From positions 124,001 through 188,000 of the forward strand of contig CAWECP010000012.1 in assembly GCA_963807675.1 (NCBI GenBank): 64,000 bases of DNA, written 5' to 3'. The notes under the pieces are model-generated. The model was not told the DNA's origin. It ran no database searches and saw only the letters and a list, made by a program, of their open reading frames with translations. The DNA comes from Bog-473 sp963807675 (GTDB taxonomy: Bacteria; Actinomycetota; Acidimicrobiia; Acidimicrobiales; RAAP-2). Below, in pieces: positions 42,926 to 52,238 of this stretch. Position numbers and translations under genes: made by a program. The stretch's first letter is position 1; each line of letters starts with the position of its first letter.

Positions 42926-42988
42926 CGCGCCGGTTCGGCGCGCCGCGGGCCACCACGGGCGGGGTCAACTCCGAGGATCGCTGACCAA

Positions 42989-43588
42989 ATGCCTGCCTTC
43001 GTGGCCGTCGACTTCGCCGCCACGTGGTGGGTCTACTTGGCACTCTTCGTCGCCGTGGCGGCCTCGTGGGCGGGCGTGCCGTTCATCGGCGCCACCGCCA
43101 TCACGGCGGCCGCCGTGGCGGCCAGCCAGGGCCACCTCAACCTGGTGGCGGTGATCATCGTGAGCACCGCGGCAGGCGAGACGGGAGGTCTGATCGGCTA
43201 CGCCATAGGCAACCGCTGGGGTCAGCAGCTGTTGAACCGGCCCGGCAAGCATCAGTCCGGCCGCCAGAAGGTCGTGACCAAGGGGGAGGCGGCTTATGCA
43301 AAATGGGGACGCCTGGCCGTCTTCTTCACACCTGCCATCGTGTCGGGTACCGCCAAGATGCACCACGGACAGTTCGTGCTGTGGAACCTCATCGCGTCGC
43401 TGGCCTTCTCGCTGTCGGTCGCGACCAGCGCCTACGGCCTGGGCCGCCTGTTCACCGGGAACACGTCGTTCCACGACATCGGCACGCTGGTGGTGGGGCT
43501 CCTGGTCGGCGCGCTGATCACCATGGTGTTCGTGCGCCGCCACCGGCGGGCGGCGCGACCGGAGCGGGCGGAATCGGATCCGACCTGA
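42989..43588 (+). CDS. DedA family membrane protein
   Basis: The 199-residue protein has the DedA/SNARE-associated pattern: hydrophobic helices with VPFIGATAITAAAVAASQG, then EXGGLIGYAIGNRWGQ (a Gly-rich re-entrant motif) and FFTPAIVSGTAKMHHGQF near the middle. DedA proteins act as flippases for undecaprenyl phosphate or phospholipids in the inner membrane. It follows the EamA-like gene. It is convergent with the frameshifted ACAD at 43613. Confidence 0.83.
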   Translation: MPAFVAVDFAATWWVYLALFVAVAASWAGVPFIGATAITAAAVAASQGHLNLVAVIIVSTAAGETGGLIGYAIGNRWGQQLLNRPGKHQSGRQKVVTKGEAAYAKWGRLAVFFTPAIVSGTAKMHHGQFVLWNLIASLAFSLSVATSAYGLGRLFTGNTSFHDIGTLVVGLLVGALITMVFVRRHRRAARPERAESDPT

Positions 43589-43612
43589 TGGGACGGGATC
43601 GGGGGCCCGTCG

Positions 43613-44786
43613 TCAGCGCGGCAAACCGAGGATGCGCCCGGCGATGATGTCGCGCTGCACCTGCGACGTCCCGCCGGCGATGCCCGAAGCCTTGCTCCAG
43701 AGCCACTGGCGCGCCCACGGCCCCGCCTCGGCCGAGCTCGGGTCGCGGCCGGTGACGAGCAGCGCCGCCTCCGACAACCCGAGGGTCATGTGCGTCCAGG
43801 TCAGCTTGACCCAGCTCGACTCCGGTCCGGGTTCCTCGCCGCGACCCGAGGCGCGTCAGTGTGCGCAGGTTGTGCAGGCGCAGGACGCCCAGGTCGACGT
43901 AGGCGCGAGCGAGCGCATCGGCGACGAGGGGGTCGTCCAGCGAGCCGTTGGCCCGCGCCTCGTCGTAGAGACGGGCCAGGTAGGTCTCGTGCACCACCTG
44001 CTCCTTGAAGGGGAAGTTGGTCCCGCGCTCGTGAGCCAGCGTCGAGCCGGCGACGGTCCAGCCCTGGCCTTCGGTTCCGATCAGGTGCTCGCCCGGCACG
44101 AAGACGTCCGTCAGGAAGACCTCGTTGAATTCGGCGTCGCCGGTCATCTGCACGAGCGGACGCACGTCGACACCGGGCTCGGCCATGTCGACGATGAACG
44201 CGCTGATGCCCTGCTGGGGCCGCGGGGCGTCCGGGTCGGTGCGGGCCAGGCACAGGCCCCAGGTGGCGAACTGCGCGTACGACGTCCACACCTTGCGGCC
44301 GGTGAGGAGGTAGCCACCGTCGACCGGCGTGGCCCGGGTCGTCAGCGAGGCCAGGTCGCTGCCGGCGTCGGGCTCGCTGAAGAGCTGGCACCAGATCTCC
44401 TCGGCGGAGAGGATCGGCGGCAGGTGGCGGAGGCGCTGGTCTTCGGTACCGTGGGCCAGCAGGGTCGGACCGACCAGGTTGATCCCGACCCGGTTCACCG
44501 GCTGCGGAGCCTGGGAGCGGGCGTACTCACTCTGGTAGAGCGCGACCTGCACCGGGGTGGCGCTGCGCCCGCCGTAGGCCGACGGCCAGTGCACGCCCAC
44601 CCAGCGGTCGGCGGCCAGCGTGGCCTGCCACTCGCGGCCCCAGGCCACCTCGTCGGCCAGATCCACGAACGCGGGCGGCCGGCGCAGGTGGTCGCGCAGC
44701 CAGTCGCGGAACGAGGCGGCGAACGCCTCGTCCTCTTCCCTCAGCGCGAGGTCCACGCCGTCCACGACCCTGACATCGGGGGTCAC
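43613..44786 (-). pseudogene. Acyl-CoA dehydrogenase, frameshifted near its C-terminus
   Basis: Most of an ACAD (alpha type, with WCQLFSEPDAGSDLASL and EFNEVFL) reads intact from the start to about 43850. Then the frame changes: the normal ending (EEPGPESSWVKLTW..., GGTSQVQRDIIAGRILGLPR) is one base out of step. Removing one T of the coding strand at 43844 restores LGRGEEPGPE and the stop at 43613. The gene would be about 390 residues. The start GTG 44786 is uncertain; GTG 44765 is an alternative because a TAACGT box (complement of 44785-44790) overlaps the first. Decay or a base-call error is unresolved. Confidence 0.8.
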
Positions 44787-44813
44787 GTTAGTGGGGCCGC
44801 CCCGAGCGCCTTG

Positions 44814-44819
44814 TAGGGT
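44814..44819 (+). promoter_or_regulatory. -10 element of AMP-ligase gene, leaderless
   Basis: TAGGGT lies 8 nt before the GTG at 44828. Confidence 0.45.
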
Positions 44820-44827
44820 GCCCTGCC

Positions 44828-46348
44828 GTGACGGCCCACCTCCGAGCCACATGGGTGCCGAGCCAGGCCCGCCGCTACCGCCGCCCCGGAGGGCCGTGGG
44901 ACGTGCCGACGCTCGACGCGTTGATCTCGGTCCACGGTGGCGAGGTGGTCGACGGCGCCACACGCCTGTCGGCCGCCGAGGCCGACGCGCTGGTGGCGGT
45001 GGTGGCCGGTGGGCTGGCCGCGCGCGGCGTGCGGCGGGGCGACGCCGTGGCGTGGCAGGTGCCGAACAGCCTGGCCGCGGCGGTGCTGACCCGGGCCTGT
45101 TGGCGCCTCGGCGCCGTGGCGGCGCCCGTGCTGCACTCGTTCGGGCCGGCCGACGTCGACCGCGCCCTGGCTCAGGTGGAGCCGGCTCTCGTCGTCGAAT
45201 TGGCGCCCGAGGCGCTGTCGGACGCCACGGCGCTGGCCGCGACGCTCGGCGGGACGCCGGTGGCGAGCGGGTCGTGCCCGAGCCGCCCCTCCGACGTCGC
45301 GCTCGCCCTCTTCACCTCGGGCTCGACCGGTGTCCCCAAGGCGGTGCTGCACACTCACCGGGGGCTGAGCTGGAAGGCATCACTGATGGCCCGGGTGCAC
45401 GGGCTCGGCCGGTCCGACGCCGTGCTCATCCCGGCGCCCATGGCCCACATCTCGGGCCTGTTGAACGGCGTGCTGGTGCCCGGCGCCACCGGCATGCGCG
45501 CCGTTCTGGTGCGTCGCTTCGACCCCGAGCAGGCACTGTCGCTGGTGGCGCACGAGCGGGTGTCGTTCTTGGCCGGCCCGCCGACCTTCTTCATCGCCAT
45601 GGCCGGCGCGCTGGCCTCGGCGCCCGGCGCCCCCACCAGCGTCTCCTCGCTACGCCTGATCTCGAGCGGCGGTGCGTCGGTCACGCCGGCCTTCGTCGAG
45701 AACACGGCGCGCGCGTTCGCCTGCCGGGTCAAGCGCACCTACGGCTCGACCGAGGCGCCGACCGTGACGACCAGCCGTGACGACGACCCCTTCGACAAGG
45801 CGCGCGACACCGACGGGCGCGCCATCGGCGAGGTGGAGCTGCGCGTGTCCGACCCCGAGACCGGCGCGTCGCGACCCACCGGTGCCTCGGGCGAGCTGTG
45901 GGTGCGCGGGCCGGAGCTGTTTGCCGGCTACGCCGACGCCGCACAGACCTCGGCCGTCATCGCGCCCGGCGGCTGGTTCCGCACCGGCGACCTGGCCACG
46001 GTGGACGGCGAGGGATGGGTGCGCATCGTCGGGCGCCTGAAGGACGTCATCATCCGGGGTGGCGAGAACATCTCGGCCTCCGAAGTGGAGGCGGCGCTCG
46101 AGGCGCACCCCGACGTACGCCATGCCGTGGCCGTGGGCTACCCGGACCCGCTCATGGGCGAGCGGGTAGCCGCCTTCGTCGAGTCCACCGCACCCTTCGA
46201 CCTCGAGGAGTGCCGGCGCTGGTTCGCCGGCCGAGGCATGGCCAAGTTCAAGACGCCCGAGAAGGTCGAGCGGCTCGACCAGTTGCCACTGCTCGGATCG
46301 GGCAAAGCCGACCGGGCCACCCTGCGTCGCCGTGCCGCCGAGTCCTGA
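44828..46348 (+). CDS. AMP-dependent acyl-CoA synthetase/ligase (1)
   Basis: The 506-residue adenylating enzyme has the P-loop LFTSGSTGVPKAVLHTH (about residues 160-176), the A5-type YGSTEAP, the GWFRTGDLATVD hinge region and the C-terminal catalytic Lys of GSGKADR. It activates a carboxylic acid to an acyl-AMP and then acyl-CoA. It is divergent from the frameshifted ACAD by 41 bp, so the two may share a regulator in one catabolic route. The chain length or ring substrate cannot be told. Confidence 0.9.
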   Translation: MTAHLRATWVPSQARRYRRPGGPWDVPTLDALISVHGGEVVDGATRLSAAEADALVAVVAGGLAARGVRRGDAVAWQVPNSLAAAVLTRACWRLGAVAAPVLHSFGPADVDRALAQVEPALVVELAPEALSDATALAATLGGTPVASGSCPSRPSDVALALFTSGSTGVPKAVLHTHRGLSWKASLMARVHGLGRSDAVLIPAPMAHISGLLNGVLVPGATGMRAVLVRRFDPEQALSLVAHERVSFLAGPPTFFIAMAGALASAPGAPTSVSSLRLISSGGASVTPAFVENTARAFACRVKRTYGSTEAPTVTTSRDDDPFDKARDTDGRAIGEVELRVSDPETGASRPTGASGELWVRGPELFAGYADAAQTSAVIAPGGWFRTGDLATVDGEGWVRIVGRLKDVIIRGGENISASEVEAALEAHPDVRHAVAVGYPDPLMGERVAAFVESTAPFDLEECRRWFAGRGMAKFKTPEKVERLDQLPLLGSGKADRATLRRRAAES

Positions 46349-46381
46349 GGGCGGGGTGGCCGGCACCGCGGAGGGCCGCAC

Positions 46382-46387
46382 TAGCGT
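46382..46387 (+). promoter_or_regulatory. -10 element of secreted-protein gene, leaderless
   Basis: TAGCGT lies 7 nt before the ATG at 46395 (a GTG at 46389 lies between). The spacing supports ATG 46395. Confidence 0.5.
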
Positions 46388-46394
46388 CGTGTCG

Positions 46395-47051
46395 ATGCCC
46401 CGCCGCAACCTGACCCCGCTCGTGCTGGTGGCCGCACTGGCGGTCCTGGCCCTCGTGTTCGCCCTGGTGGGCGTCTCGTCGGCCCCGGGCACGGCAACAC
46501 TCGCCGTGCAGAGCGCCACCGGCGAGAGCTTCGGCGCTCCTCCCGGGACGACGTCGTTCTCCATGAGTCTGGTCGACTCCATCGCGCCGGCGTCGGGGAC
46601 GGCGTCGATCTCCCAGACGCGGCTGATCACCTACGCGCCACCGGGCCGCATGGCGGTGTACCAGGTCGGCAGCACCACCAGGCTGATCGCCGTGCTGGGT
46701 GAGGAGGGCAGCCAGTGCGCCCTGATCGCCTACACGTCCATCGTGGGCGGTCCGGTGGCATGGAACGCCCGCGGCGCCGGGACCTACGCGCGCACCGAGA
46801 GCCTGGCCGACTATTCGGGCCGGGTGCCGTACGCCACTGGCACCACGTGCTCGACGCGGCCGTCGACGGTGCGCGGCACGGTGGACGAGGTGGCCGACGT
46901 CGTGTCCGGGTACCTGGTCAGCGTGCGGCTGACCGTGGTCGTCCCGCCCCAGAGGCTGGCCAACGGCTCGGCGGCGACGCACGGCGTCGAGGGCGAGGCG
47001 CTCAACCTGCTGAAGATCGACGGCCGGCCCACGAGAGCGCTCGGCTCCTGA
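46395..47051 (+). CDS. Membrane-anchored secreted protein, unknown function
   Basis: The 218-residue protein starts with a basic MPRRN and one hydrophobic segment (residues 7-24), then a Ser/Thr-rich, beta-like exported part with a Cys pair (CAL...C). No family can be named. It stands between an acyl-CoA ligase and a convergent ACAD with no clear link. The hydrophobic segment could be an uncleaved anchor. Confidence 0.6.
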   Translation: MPRRNLTPLVLVAALAVLALVFALVGVSSAPGTATLAVQSATGESFGAPPGTTSFSMSLVDSIAPASGTASISQTRLITYAPPGRMAVYQVGSTTRLIAVLGEEGSQCALIAYTSIVGGPVAWNARGAGTYARTESLADYSGRVPYATGTTCSTRPSTVRGTVDEVADVVSGYLVSVRLTVVVPPQRLANGSAATHGVEGEALNLLKIDGRPTRALGS

Positions 47052-47084
47052 ACGCGGGCGCTCGGTGGCCCGAGGGCGTGCGTC

Positions 47085-48245
47085 CTAGGTGAGGTCCTGG
47101 CCGTCGTCGAGGCGCTGGCGCAAAATGCTGGCGATGCGGTCACGGTGGAAGGCGGCGTCGCCGTAGCTGACCTGGTCCAGCTGGGTCCGTTTCACGTACA
47201 GGTGCATGTCGTGCTCCCAGGTGAAGCCGATGCCGCCGTGCACCTGCAGGCCGGTCGCCATGACGCGGCGGGAGGCGTCGGAACACCACGCCTTGGCCAT
47301 GCTGGCCGAGAGCGAGCGGTCGCGGTCGGCCGCGGCGCCGCACCACGCTGCGTAGTACACGGTCGAGCGCATCCCCTCCACGTCGACCAGCGCGTCGGCC
47401 AGCATGTGCTTGACCGCCTGGAACGAGCCGATGGGCTTGCCGAACTGCACGCGATCCTTGGCGTAGTCGACCGACATCGACAGCACGCGGTCGGCTGCGC
47501 CGAGCATCTCGGCGCTGGCCAGCGTGGCCGCCCGGTCGAGCAGCGCCTCTGCCGCCTCCGGCCCTCCGATGTGGCGCGCCGGCGTGGCCTCGAGCTCCAG
47601 CACCCCGAGCTCGCGGGTACGGTCCATGGCCGGCAGCGGGTCCGGCCGCTCCTGGCGCTGCTCGAAGGCGTACACGCCGTCACCGGTCACGACGACCGCG
47701 AGGTCGGCCGAGGGCGCGTAGGCGGTGGGCGACGACCGGCCGGTCAGGCGCACGCCGCCGTCGGCACCGGCCGGCTGGACCACCAGGCGGTCCGGGCCCG
47801 GTTCGAACGCCACGCAGCCGGTGGCGTCGCCCTGCCCGAGGGCCTCGCGCCACTCCTTGGTGCCGGCGTCAGAACGGGCCTCGGGCCCGCACAGGGCACC
47901 GAGGGCGAGCACGGACGGGAGGAACGGCGCCGCCGCCAGGCGCCGACCGATCTGCTCGCACAGCACCGCCAGCTCGACCAGACCCAGGCCCAGTCCCCCT
48001 TCGTCCTCGGGCAACTCGATGGCCAGCCAACCCTGCTCGGCCATGGCGGCCCAGACCGCGGTGTCGTAGCCGTGGGGCGCCTCCGCCGCCGGCGCGCCCG
48101 CACCGGCATCGGCGCCGGGCAGGGTGCCCACGACGGCGCCCCTCCCCACTCGGGCCCGGAGCGCGTCGGGGCCGGCGAGACCGTCGAGCAGCGTGGCCGC
48201 GGCGTCGCGCAGCGCCTGCTGGTCGAGGGAGAGGTCGAAGTCCAC
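47085..48245 (-). CDS. Acyl-CoA dehydrogenase, FadE27/FadE28-like (beta-type subunit)
   Basis: The 386-residue ACAD starts DFDLSLDQQALRDAA and has QVHGGIGFTWEHDMHLYVKR near the end. It lacks the SEPxAGSD segment, so it resembles the beta-type partners of heterotetrameric alpha2-beta2 ACADs of steroid degraders. GTG 48245 is supported by TAGACT 8 nt upstream (complement of 48254-48259). It is divergent from the alpha-type ACAD at 48316, a classic pairing of the two subunits. Confidence 0.85.
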   Translation of the reverse strand: MDFDLSLDQQALRDAAATLLDGLAGPDALRARVGRGAVVGTLPGADAGAGAPAAEAPHGYDTAVWAAMAEQGWLAIELPEDEGGLGLGLVELAVLCEQIGRRLAAAPFLPSVLALGALCGPEARSDAGTKEWREALGQGDATGCVAFEPGPDRLVVQPAGADGGVRLTGRSSPTAYAPSADLAVVVTGDGVYAFEQRQERPDPLPAMDRTRELGVLELEATPARHIGGPEAAEALLDRAATLASAEMLGAADRVLSMSVDYAKDRVQFGKPIGSFQAVKHMLADALVDVEGMRSTVYYAAWCGAAADRDRSLSASMAKAWCSDASRRVMATGLQVHGGIGFTWEHDMHLYVKRTQLDQVSYGDAAFHRDRIASILRQRLDDGQDLT

Positions 48246-48253
48246 GGCGGCGC

Positions 48254-48308
48254 AGTCTACGGTGACCTCCGACACGGAAGTCACCCTCGGGGGCGGCTGT
48301 GCCATGCT
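48254..48308. promoter_or_regulatory. Divergent promoters between paired ACAD genes
   Basis: TAGACT on the minus strand (48254-48259) sits 8 nt before the GTG at 48245. CATGCT (48303-48308) sits 7 nt before the ATG at 48316. Both fit leaderless mRNAs of the two ACAD subunits. Confidence 0.45.
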
Positions 48309-48315
48309 GCGCCGC

Positions 48316-49494
48316 ATGGATCTGCGCGCCACGGCCGAGCAGGAGACCCTGCGTCAGGAGTTCCGGTCGTGGCTGGTCGAGCACCTCCCGTGGCCCTACG
48401 GCGTGGGACTCCCGCCGCGCTTCGACGACCTGGCCGAGGCGGTGGCGTTCGGCCGGCGTTGGCAGGCCGACCTGGCCGCCGACGGCTGGGTGGGCGTGAC
48501 CTGGCCCACCGAGTACGGCGGCCGCGGCCTCGGCGCGCTCGAGAACTACGTGGTGATCGAGGAGCTGGCGCGGGCCCGGGCACCCGAACTGGTCGGCCGC
48601 ATCGGCATCAACCTGGTCGGGCCGACCCTGCTGGCCCACGGCACGGCCGAGCAGAAGGAGCGCTTCCTGCCGCGCATCCTCTCGGCCCAGGAGCTGTGGT
48701 GCCAGCTCTTCAGCGAGCCCGACGCCGGCAGCGACCTGGCTTCGCTGACCACGCGCGCCGTCGCGGTCGACGGCGGCTACCGCGTCACGGGCCGCAAGGT
48801 GTGGACCTCCTACGCGCAGTTCGCCGACTGGGGGCTGTGCCTGACGCGCTCGGATCCCGACGCGCCGAAGCGCCAGCTCGGCATCACGGCGCTCGTGGTG
48901 GACCTGCACGCCGAGGGTGTGGCGGTGCACCCGCTCGTGCAGTCGACCGGTGAGGCCGAGTTCAACGAGGTCGAGCTGGACGACGTCTTCGTGCCTGCCG
49001 AGCGCCGCGTCGGCGCCGAGGGCCAGGGCTGGACGGTGGCCAACTCCACCCTGTCGCACGAGCGGGGCGTCAACCCGCGCCAGCTCGTCATCCACGCGCA
49101 GCTCATCGAGGAGCTGCTGCGGCTGGCCCACGACAACGGGAGCTTCGACGACTGGCGCCTGCGCCAGCAGCTGGCCCAGGCCGCCACCGAGGTCCGCCTC
49201 TTCCAGCTGCACAACTGGCGCTCGCTCACCCGGCTGTCCAAGGGCGAGGCGCCCGGCCCAGAGGGAAGCGCCCTCAAGCTGTACTGGAGCGAGATGTCCA
49301 AGCGCCTGCACCAGACGGCGCTCGACGTCCTCGGCCCGGCCTCGCCGCTGTGGGAGGGCGCCCCGGGCAACCCCGCCGACGGCGCCTGGCAGCGTTCGTG
49401 GCTCTACTACCAGGCGTCGTCCATCTTCGCGGGCACCAACGAAATTCAGCGCACGCTGGTGGGCGAGCGGGTGCTGGGGCTGCCGCGTGGCTGA
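48316..49494 (+). CDS. Acyl-CoA dehydrogenase, FadE26/FadE29-like (alpha-type subunit)
   Basis: The 392-residue ACAD has the flavin loop WCQLFSEPDAGSDLASLTTRA, VTGRKVWTSYAQ and the C-terminal GTNEIQRTLVGERVLGLPRG. The alpha-type features complement the divergent beta-type gene at 47085, predicting a heteromeric ACAD for branched or ring-linked acyl-CoA. The N-terminal start MDLRATAEQETLRQEFRSWL is usual. The CoA-transferase begins 8 bp before its stop (GTG 49487), so the two are translationally coupled. Confidence 0.87.
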   Translation: MDLRATAEQETLRQEFRSWLVEHLPWPYGVGLPPRFDDLAEAVAFGRRWQADLAADGWVGVTWPTEYGGRGLGALENYVVIEELARARAPELVGRIGINLVGPTLLAHGTAEQKERFLPRILSAQELWCQLFSEPDAGSDLASLTTRAVAVDGGYRVTGRKVWTSYAQFADWGLCLTRSDPDAPKRQLGITALVVDLHAEGVAVHPLVQSTGEAEFNEVELDDVFVPAERRVGAEGQGWTVANSTLSHERGVNPRQLVIHAQLIEELLRLAHDNGSFDDWRLRQQLAQAATEVRLFQLHNWRSLTRLSKGEAPGPEGSALKLYWSEMSKRLHQTALDVLGPASPLWEGAPGNPADGAWQRSWLYYQASSIFAGTNEIQRTLVGERVLGLPRG

Positions 49495-50713
49495 GGACGG
49501 GCACGGGCCGCTGCGCGGCATCCGGGTGGTCGACGTCGGCACACGGATCTCCGCGCCGTTCTGCGCGGGACTGCTGGGCGAGCTGGGTGCCGACGTGATC
49601 AAGGTCGAGCTGCCGGGCCAGGGCGACTTCATGCGCTCCATGGGGCCGTTCGTCCCGGTCGACGGCGCGCCGGACTACTCGCTGTCCTGGGCCGTCGAGG
49701 GCCGTGGGCGGCGCGGCGCCACGTGCGACCTGCGCCGGCCCGAGGGCAAGGAGCTGTTCAAGCGGCTGGTGGCCACGTCGGACGTCCTGTGCGAGAACTT
49801 CCGGCCCGGCACCATGGAGAAGTGGGGACTGGGGCCCGACGACCTGCCCGAGGATCTGGTCTACGTGCGCATCAGCGTGTTCGGGCAGAGCGGGCCCTAC
49901 GCGCCGCGGCCGGGCCTCGACCGCCTGGGCATCGCATTCGGCGGCCTGCTCCACCTGACCGGTGACCCGGACCGCCCGCCGGTGCGCCCGGGGGTCACCG
50001 TCTCGGACTACCTGACCGGCACCTTCGCCGCCTTTGCCGCGGTGGCCGCCCTCTACGGTCGTGACGCGCGCGACCGGAGCGGCGGGAGCGGCGGTGGGGA
50101 GGTGATCGACGCACCGCTCTACGCGTCGATCTTGCGCATCCTCGAGTGGACGCTGGCCGGCTACGACCGCCTGGGCATCGTGCGCGAGCGCGAAGGCAAC
50201 CGGCTGTCGCACTCGGCGCCACTCGACAACTACCCGACGGCCGACGGCTTCTTCGTCTGCATCGTGGCGGGCTCGGACGCCAACTTCGCGCGGCTGTGCG
50301 CGGCCATGGGCCAGCCCGAGCTGGCGAGCGACGCGCGCTTCGCCACGCTGGCCGAGCGGGCGGCGCGCGGCGACGAGATCAACGGGTTGGTGGCCGAGTG
50401 GACGTCGAGCCTCACGGCCGAGGAGATCACGGCGCGCTGCGTCGAGCACGACGTGCCGATCGGCACCGCCTACAGCGCCGCCGACATCTTCGCCGACCCG
50501 CACATGGCGGCACGCGGCGACCTGGTCCCGGTCGAGGACCCCGTCATCGGGACGGTGCGCCAGCAGGCGCCGTTCCCGCGCCTGACGCGGCACCCCACCC
50601 CGGTGCCGTCCGGCGCGCCGCGCCTGGGCCAGCACAACCGCGAGGTGTGGTGCGACCTGGTCGGGCTGAGCGAGGCCGAGTTGGCCGACCTCACCGCACG
50701 CGGCGTCGTGTGA
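49487..50713 (+). CDS. CaiB/BaiF family III CoA-transferase
   Basis: The 408-residue protein has IRVVDVGTRISAPFCAGLLGELGADVIKVE near the N-terminus, ENFRPGTMEKWGLGPDDL and ISVFGQSGPYAPRPGLD. The catalytic Asp is in the SDYLTG region. These enzymes move CoA between acyl groups with no ATP. A run of Gly and Ser (GGSGGGE) near residue 200 is a linker insertion. It is coupled to the upstream ACAD by an 8-bp overlap and so probably feeds it. Confidence 0.87.
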   Translation: MAEDGHGPLRGIRVVDVGTRISAPFCAGLLGELGADVIKVELPGQGDFMRSMGPFVPVDGAPDYSLSWAVEGRGRRGATCDLRRPEGKELFKRLVATSDVLCENFRPGTMEKWGLGPDDLPEDLVYVRISVFGQSGPYAPRPGLDRLGIAFGGLLHLTGDPDRPPVRPGVTVSDYLTGTFAAFAAVAALYGRDARDRSGGSGGGEVIDAPLYASILRILEWTLAGYDRLGIVREREGNRLSHSAPLDNYPTADGFFVCIVAGSDANFARLCAAMGQPELASDARFATLAERAARGDEINGLVAEWTSSLTAEEITARCVEHDVPIGTAYSAADIFADPHMAARGDLVPVEDPVIGTVRQQAPFPRLTRHPTPVPSGAPRLGQHNREVWCDLVGLSEAELADLTARGVV

Positions 50714-50750
50714 TGCCGCGCCGTGGGCCGCCGTCGGGCGTGCCCGCTCG

Positions 50751-52238
50751 TTAGGTGGTGAGACGTCCGAGGAACGAGGCCCCGCCGAAGGTGAAGATGC
50801 CGCCGTCGGCGGCCGCCATCCAGTAGCCGTTGGTGGCATTGTCCGGCGCCAGACCCACGACCGGGGCAACCAGCGTCATGCCGCCGGTCGAGCCGTCGAA
50901 GGGTGCGTTGCCGAAGGTGAAGATGCCGCCGTCGGCGGCCACGAAACGGTAGCCCTGCCCGTTGCCGGACGCCTCCATGCCGACGATGGGCTGATTGAGC
51001 CGGATGCCGCCCGTGCTGCCGAAGAACGGGGCGCCGAAGGTGAACACGCCGCCGTCGGAGGCCACCTCCCAGTAGCCACCGGTCGTCGGGTCCGCCGCGA
51101 TCCCCACCACGGGCTGATTCAGCGGCGTGCCGCCCATGGACCCGTAGAAGCCGGCGTCGCCGTAGCTGAAGATGCCGCCGTCGGACGCCACGAGCCAGTA
51201 GCCGCCGCCGTCGGGCGTGGACGCCATGCCGACGATGGGCTTGTTGAGACGCAACGATCCGGTCGAGCCGTAGAAGCCGGCGTCGCCGAAGCTGAAGATG
51301 CCGCCGTCGGAGGCCACCAGCCAGTAGCCGCCATCGTCGGGCGTTGCCGCGATGCCGACGATGGGCGCATTGAGGAGCGTCGACACGGAGCCGTAGTTCT
51401 GGGCGGCGCCGAAGGCGCCCACCGTCCCGTTGGCCTCTGCCTCCCAGTAGCCGGTGCCGTCGGCCATGGGCGCGATACCGACCACCCGCGTGGATGAACC
51501 GAGATCGTCCGAGACTTGGTCCCACGTCACCGTGACGTCGGTCGGCACCGAGCACGAGCTCACCATGAGGGCGGTGAACGATCCGCCCGGAAAGCCGGAC
51601 GGCGAGAAGTCCGCGCCCATCGACAGCACCGGCGGGCCGCTCGGGCAGTTGGCGTACTCGTGCAAGATGATGTCGCGGTGGTCCCAGCAACCGGTCGGCG
51701 TGGCCAGACTGCAGGTGGCGTTGGACGTCGACTCGCCGCCATAGCCGTCCTCGTACATCCAGTAGTAGTCCGCCTGCAAGACGGAGGCCATGCCGCCGGC
51801 CCACACGGCGCCGCCAAAGGTGACCGGTGCGCCGCCGGTCACCGTCGTCGGGAAGCTCGGATCGGTTCCCGCGTCGGCGCCGGCCAGGGCGAGGAAGTTG
51901 AGCTGCGTCGTCATGTACTCGATGGGCGGCAGCCCGCGGTCGATGCGCTCGTAGTTGAGCACGGCGAAGACTTGCTCGGGTTCCGGCAACGCGGCCAGTT
52001 GCGACTCGGCGAACGGCATCGGACCGACGCCCTCGTCGGCCGCGGCGGAGTCGATGGACGACAACCAGTCCCCGCTGCTCGGCGCGATGTTGGCCGGCGG
52101 GTTGGCCGGAGGCAGAATGCCGGTGGCCCCGGCCGGCGCGCTGGCCCATCCACTCAGTCCGGCGCCGACGGATGCCATGCACATGACTCCGATCGGCAGC
52201 AACAGCGCCGCAATGCGGCGGCGTGCTCGACTCTGCAC
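50751..52238 (-). CDS. Secreted CAP-domain protein with six 42-residue repeats (paralogue 1)
   Basis: The 495-residue protein has a signal peptide (RARRR, then Ala/Leu/Ile-rich segment, cleavage near residue 35), then PPANPPANIAPSS and a CAP-like domain (residues about 65-240: LNYERIDRGLPPIEYM, YYWMYEDG, CWDHRDIILHEY). Six tandem repeats of about 42 residues follow, with consensus PIVGIAxxPDGGGYWLVASDGGIFSFGDAxFYGSTG; their codons cover about 50754-51491. They may form a six-bladed propeller. GTG 52238 has AGGGGGGACC upstream. Confidence 0.8.
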   Translation of the reverse strand: MQSRARRRIAALLLPIGVMCMASVGAGLSGWASAPAGATGILPPANPPANIAPSSGDWLSSIDSAAADEGVGPMPFAESQLAALPEPEQVFAVLNYERIDRGLPPIEYMTTQLNFLALAGADAGTDPSFPTTVTGGAPVTFGGAVWAGGMASVLQADYYWMYEDGYGGESTSNATCSLATPTGCWDHRDIILHEYANCPSGPPVLSMGADFSPSGFPGGSFTALMVSSCSVPTDVTVTWDQVSDDLGSSTRVVGIAPMADGTGYWEAEANGTVGAFGAAQNYGSVSTLLNAPIVGIAATPDDGGYWLVASDGGIFSFGDAGFYGSTGSLRLNKPIVGMASTPDGGGYWLVASDGGIFSYGDAGFYGSMGGTPLNQPVVGIAADPTTGGYWEVASDGGVFTFGAPFFGSTGGIRLNQPIVGMEASGNGQGYRFVAADGGIFTFGNAPFDGSTGGMTLVAPVVGLAPDNATNGYWMAAADGGIFTFGGASFLGRLTT

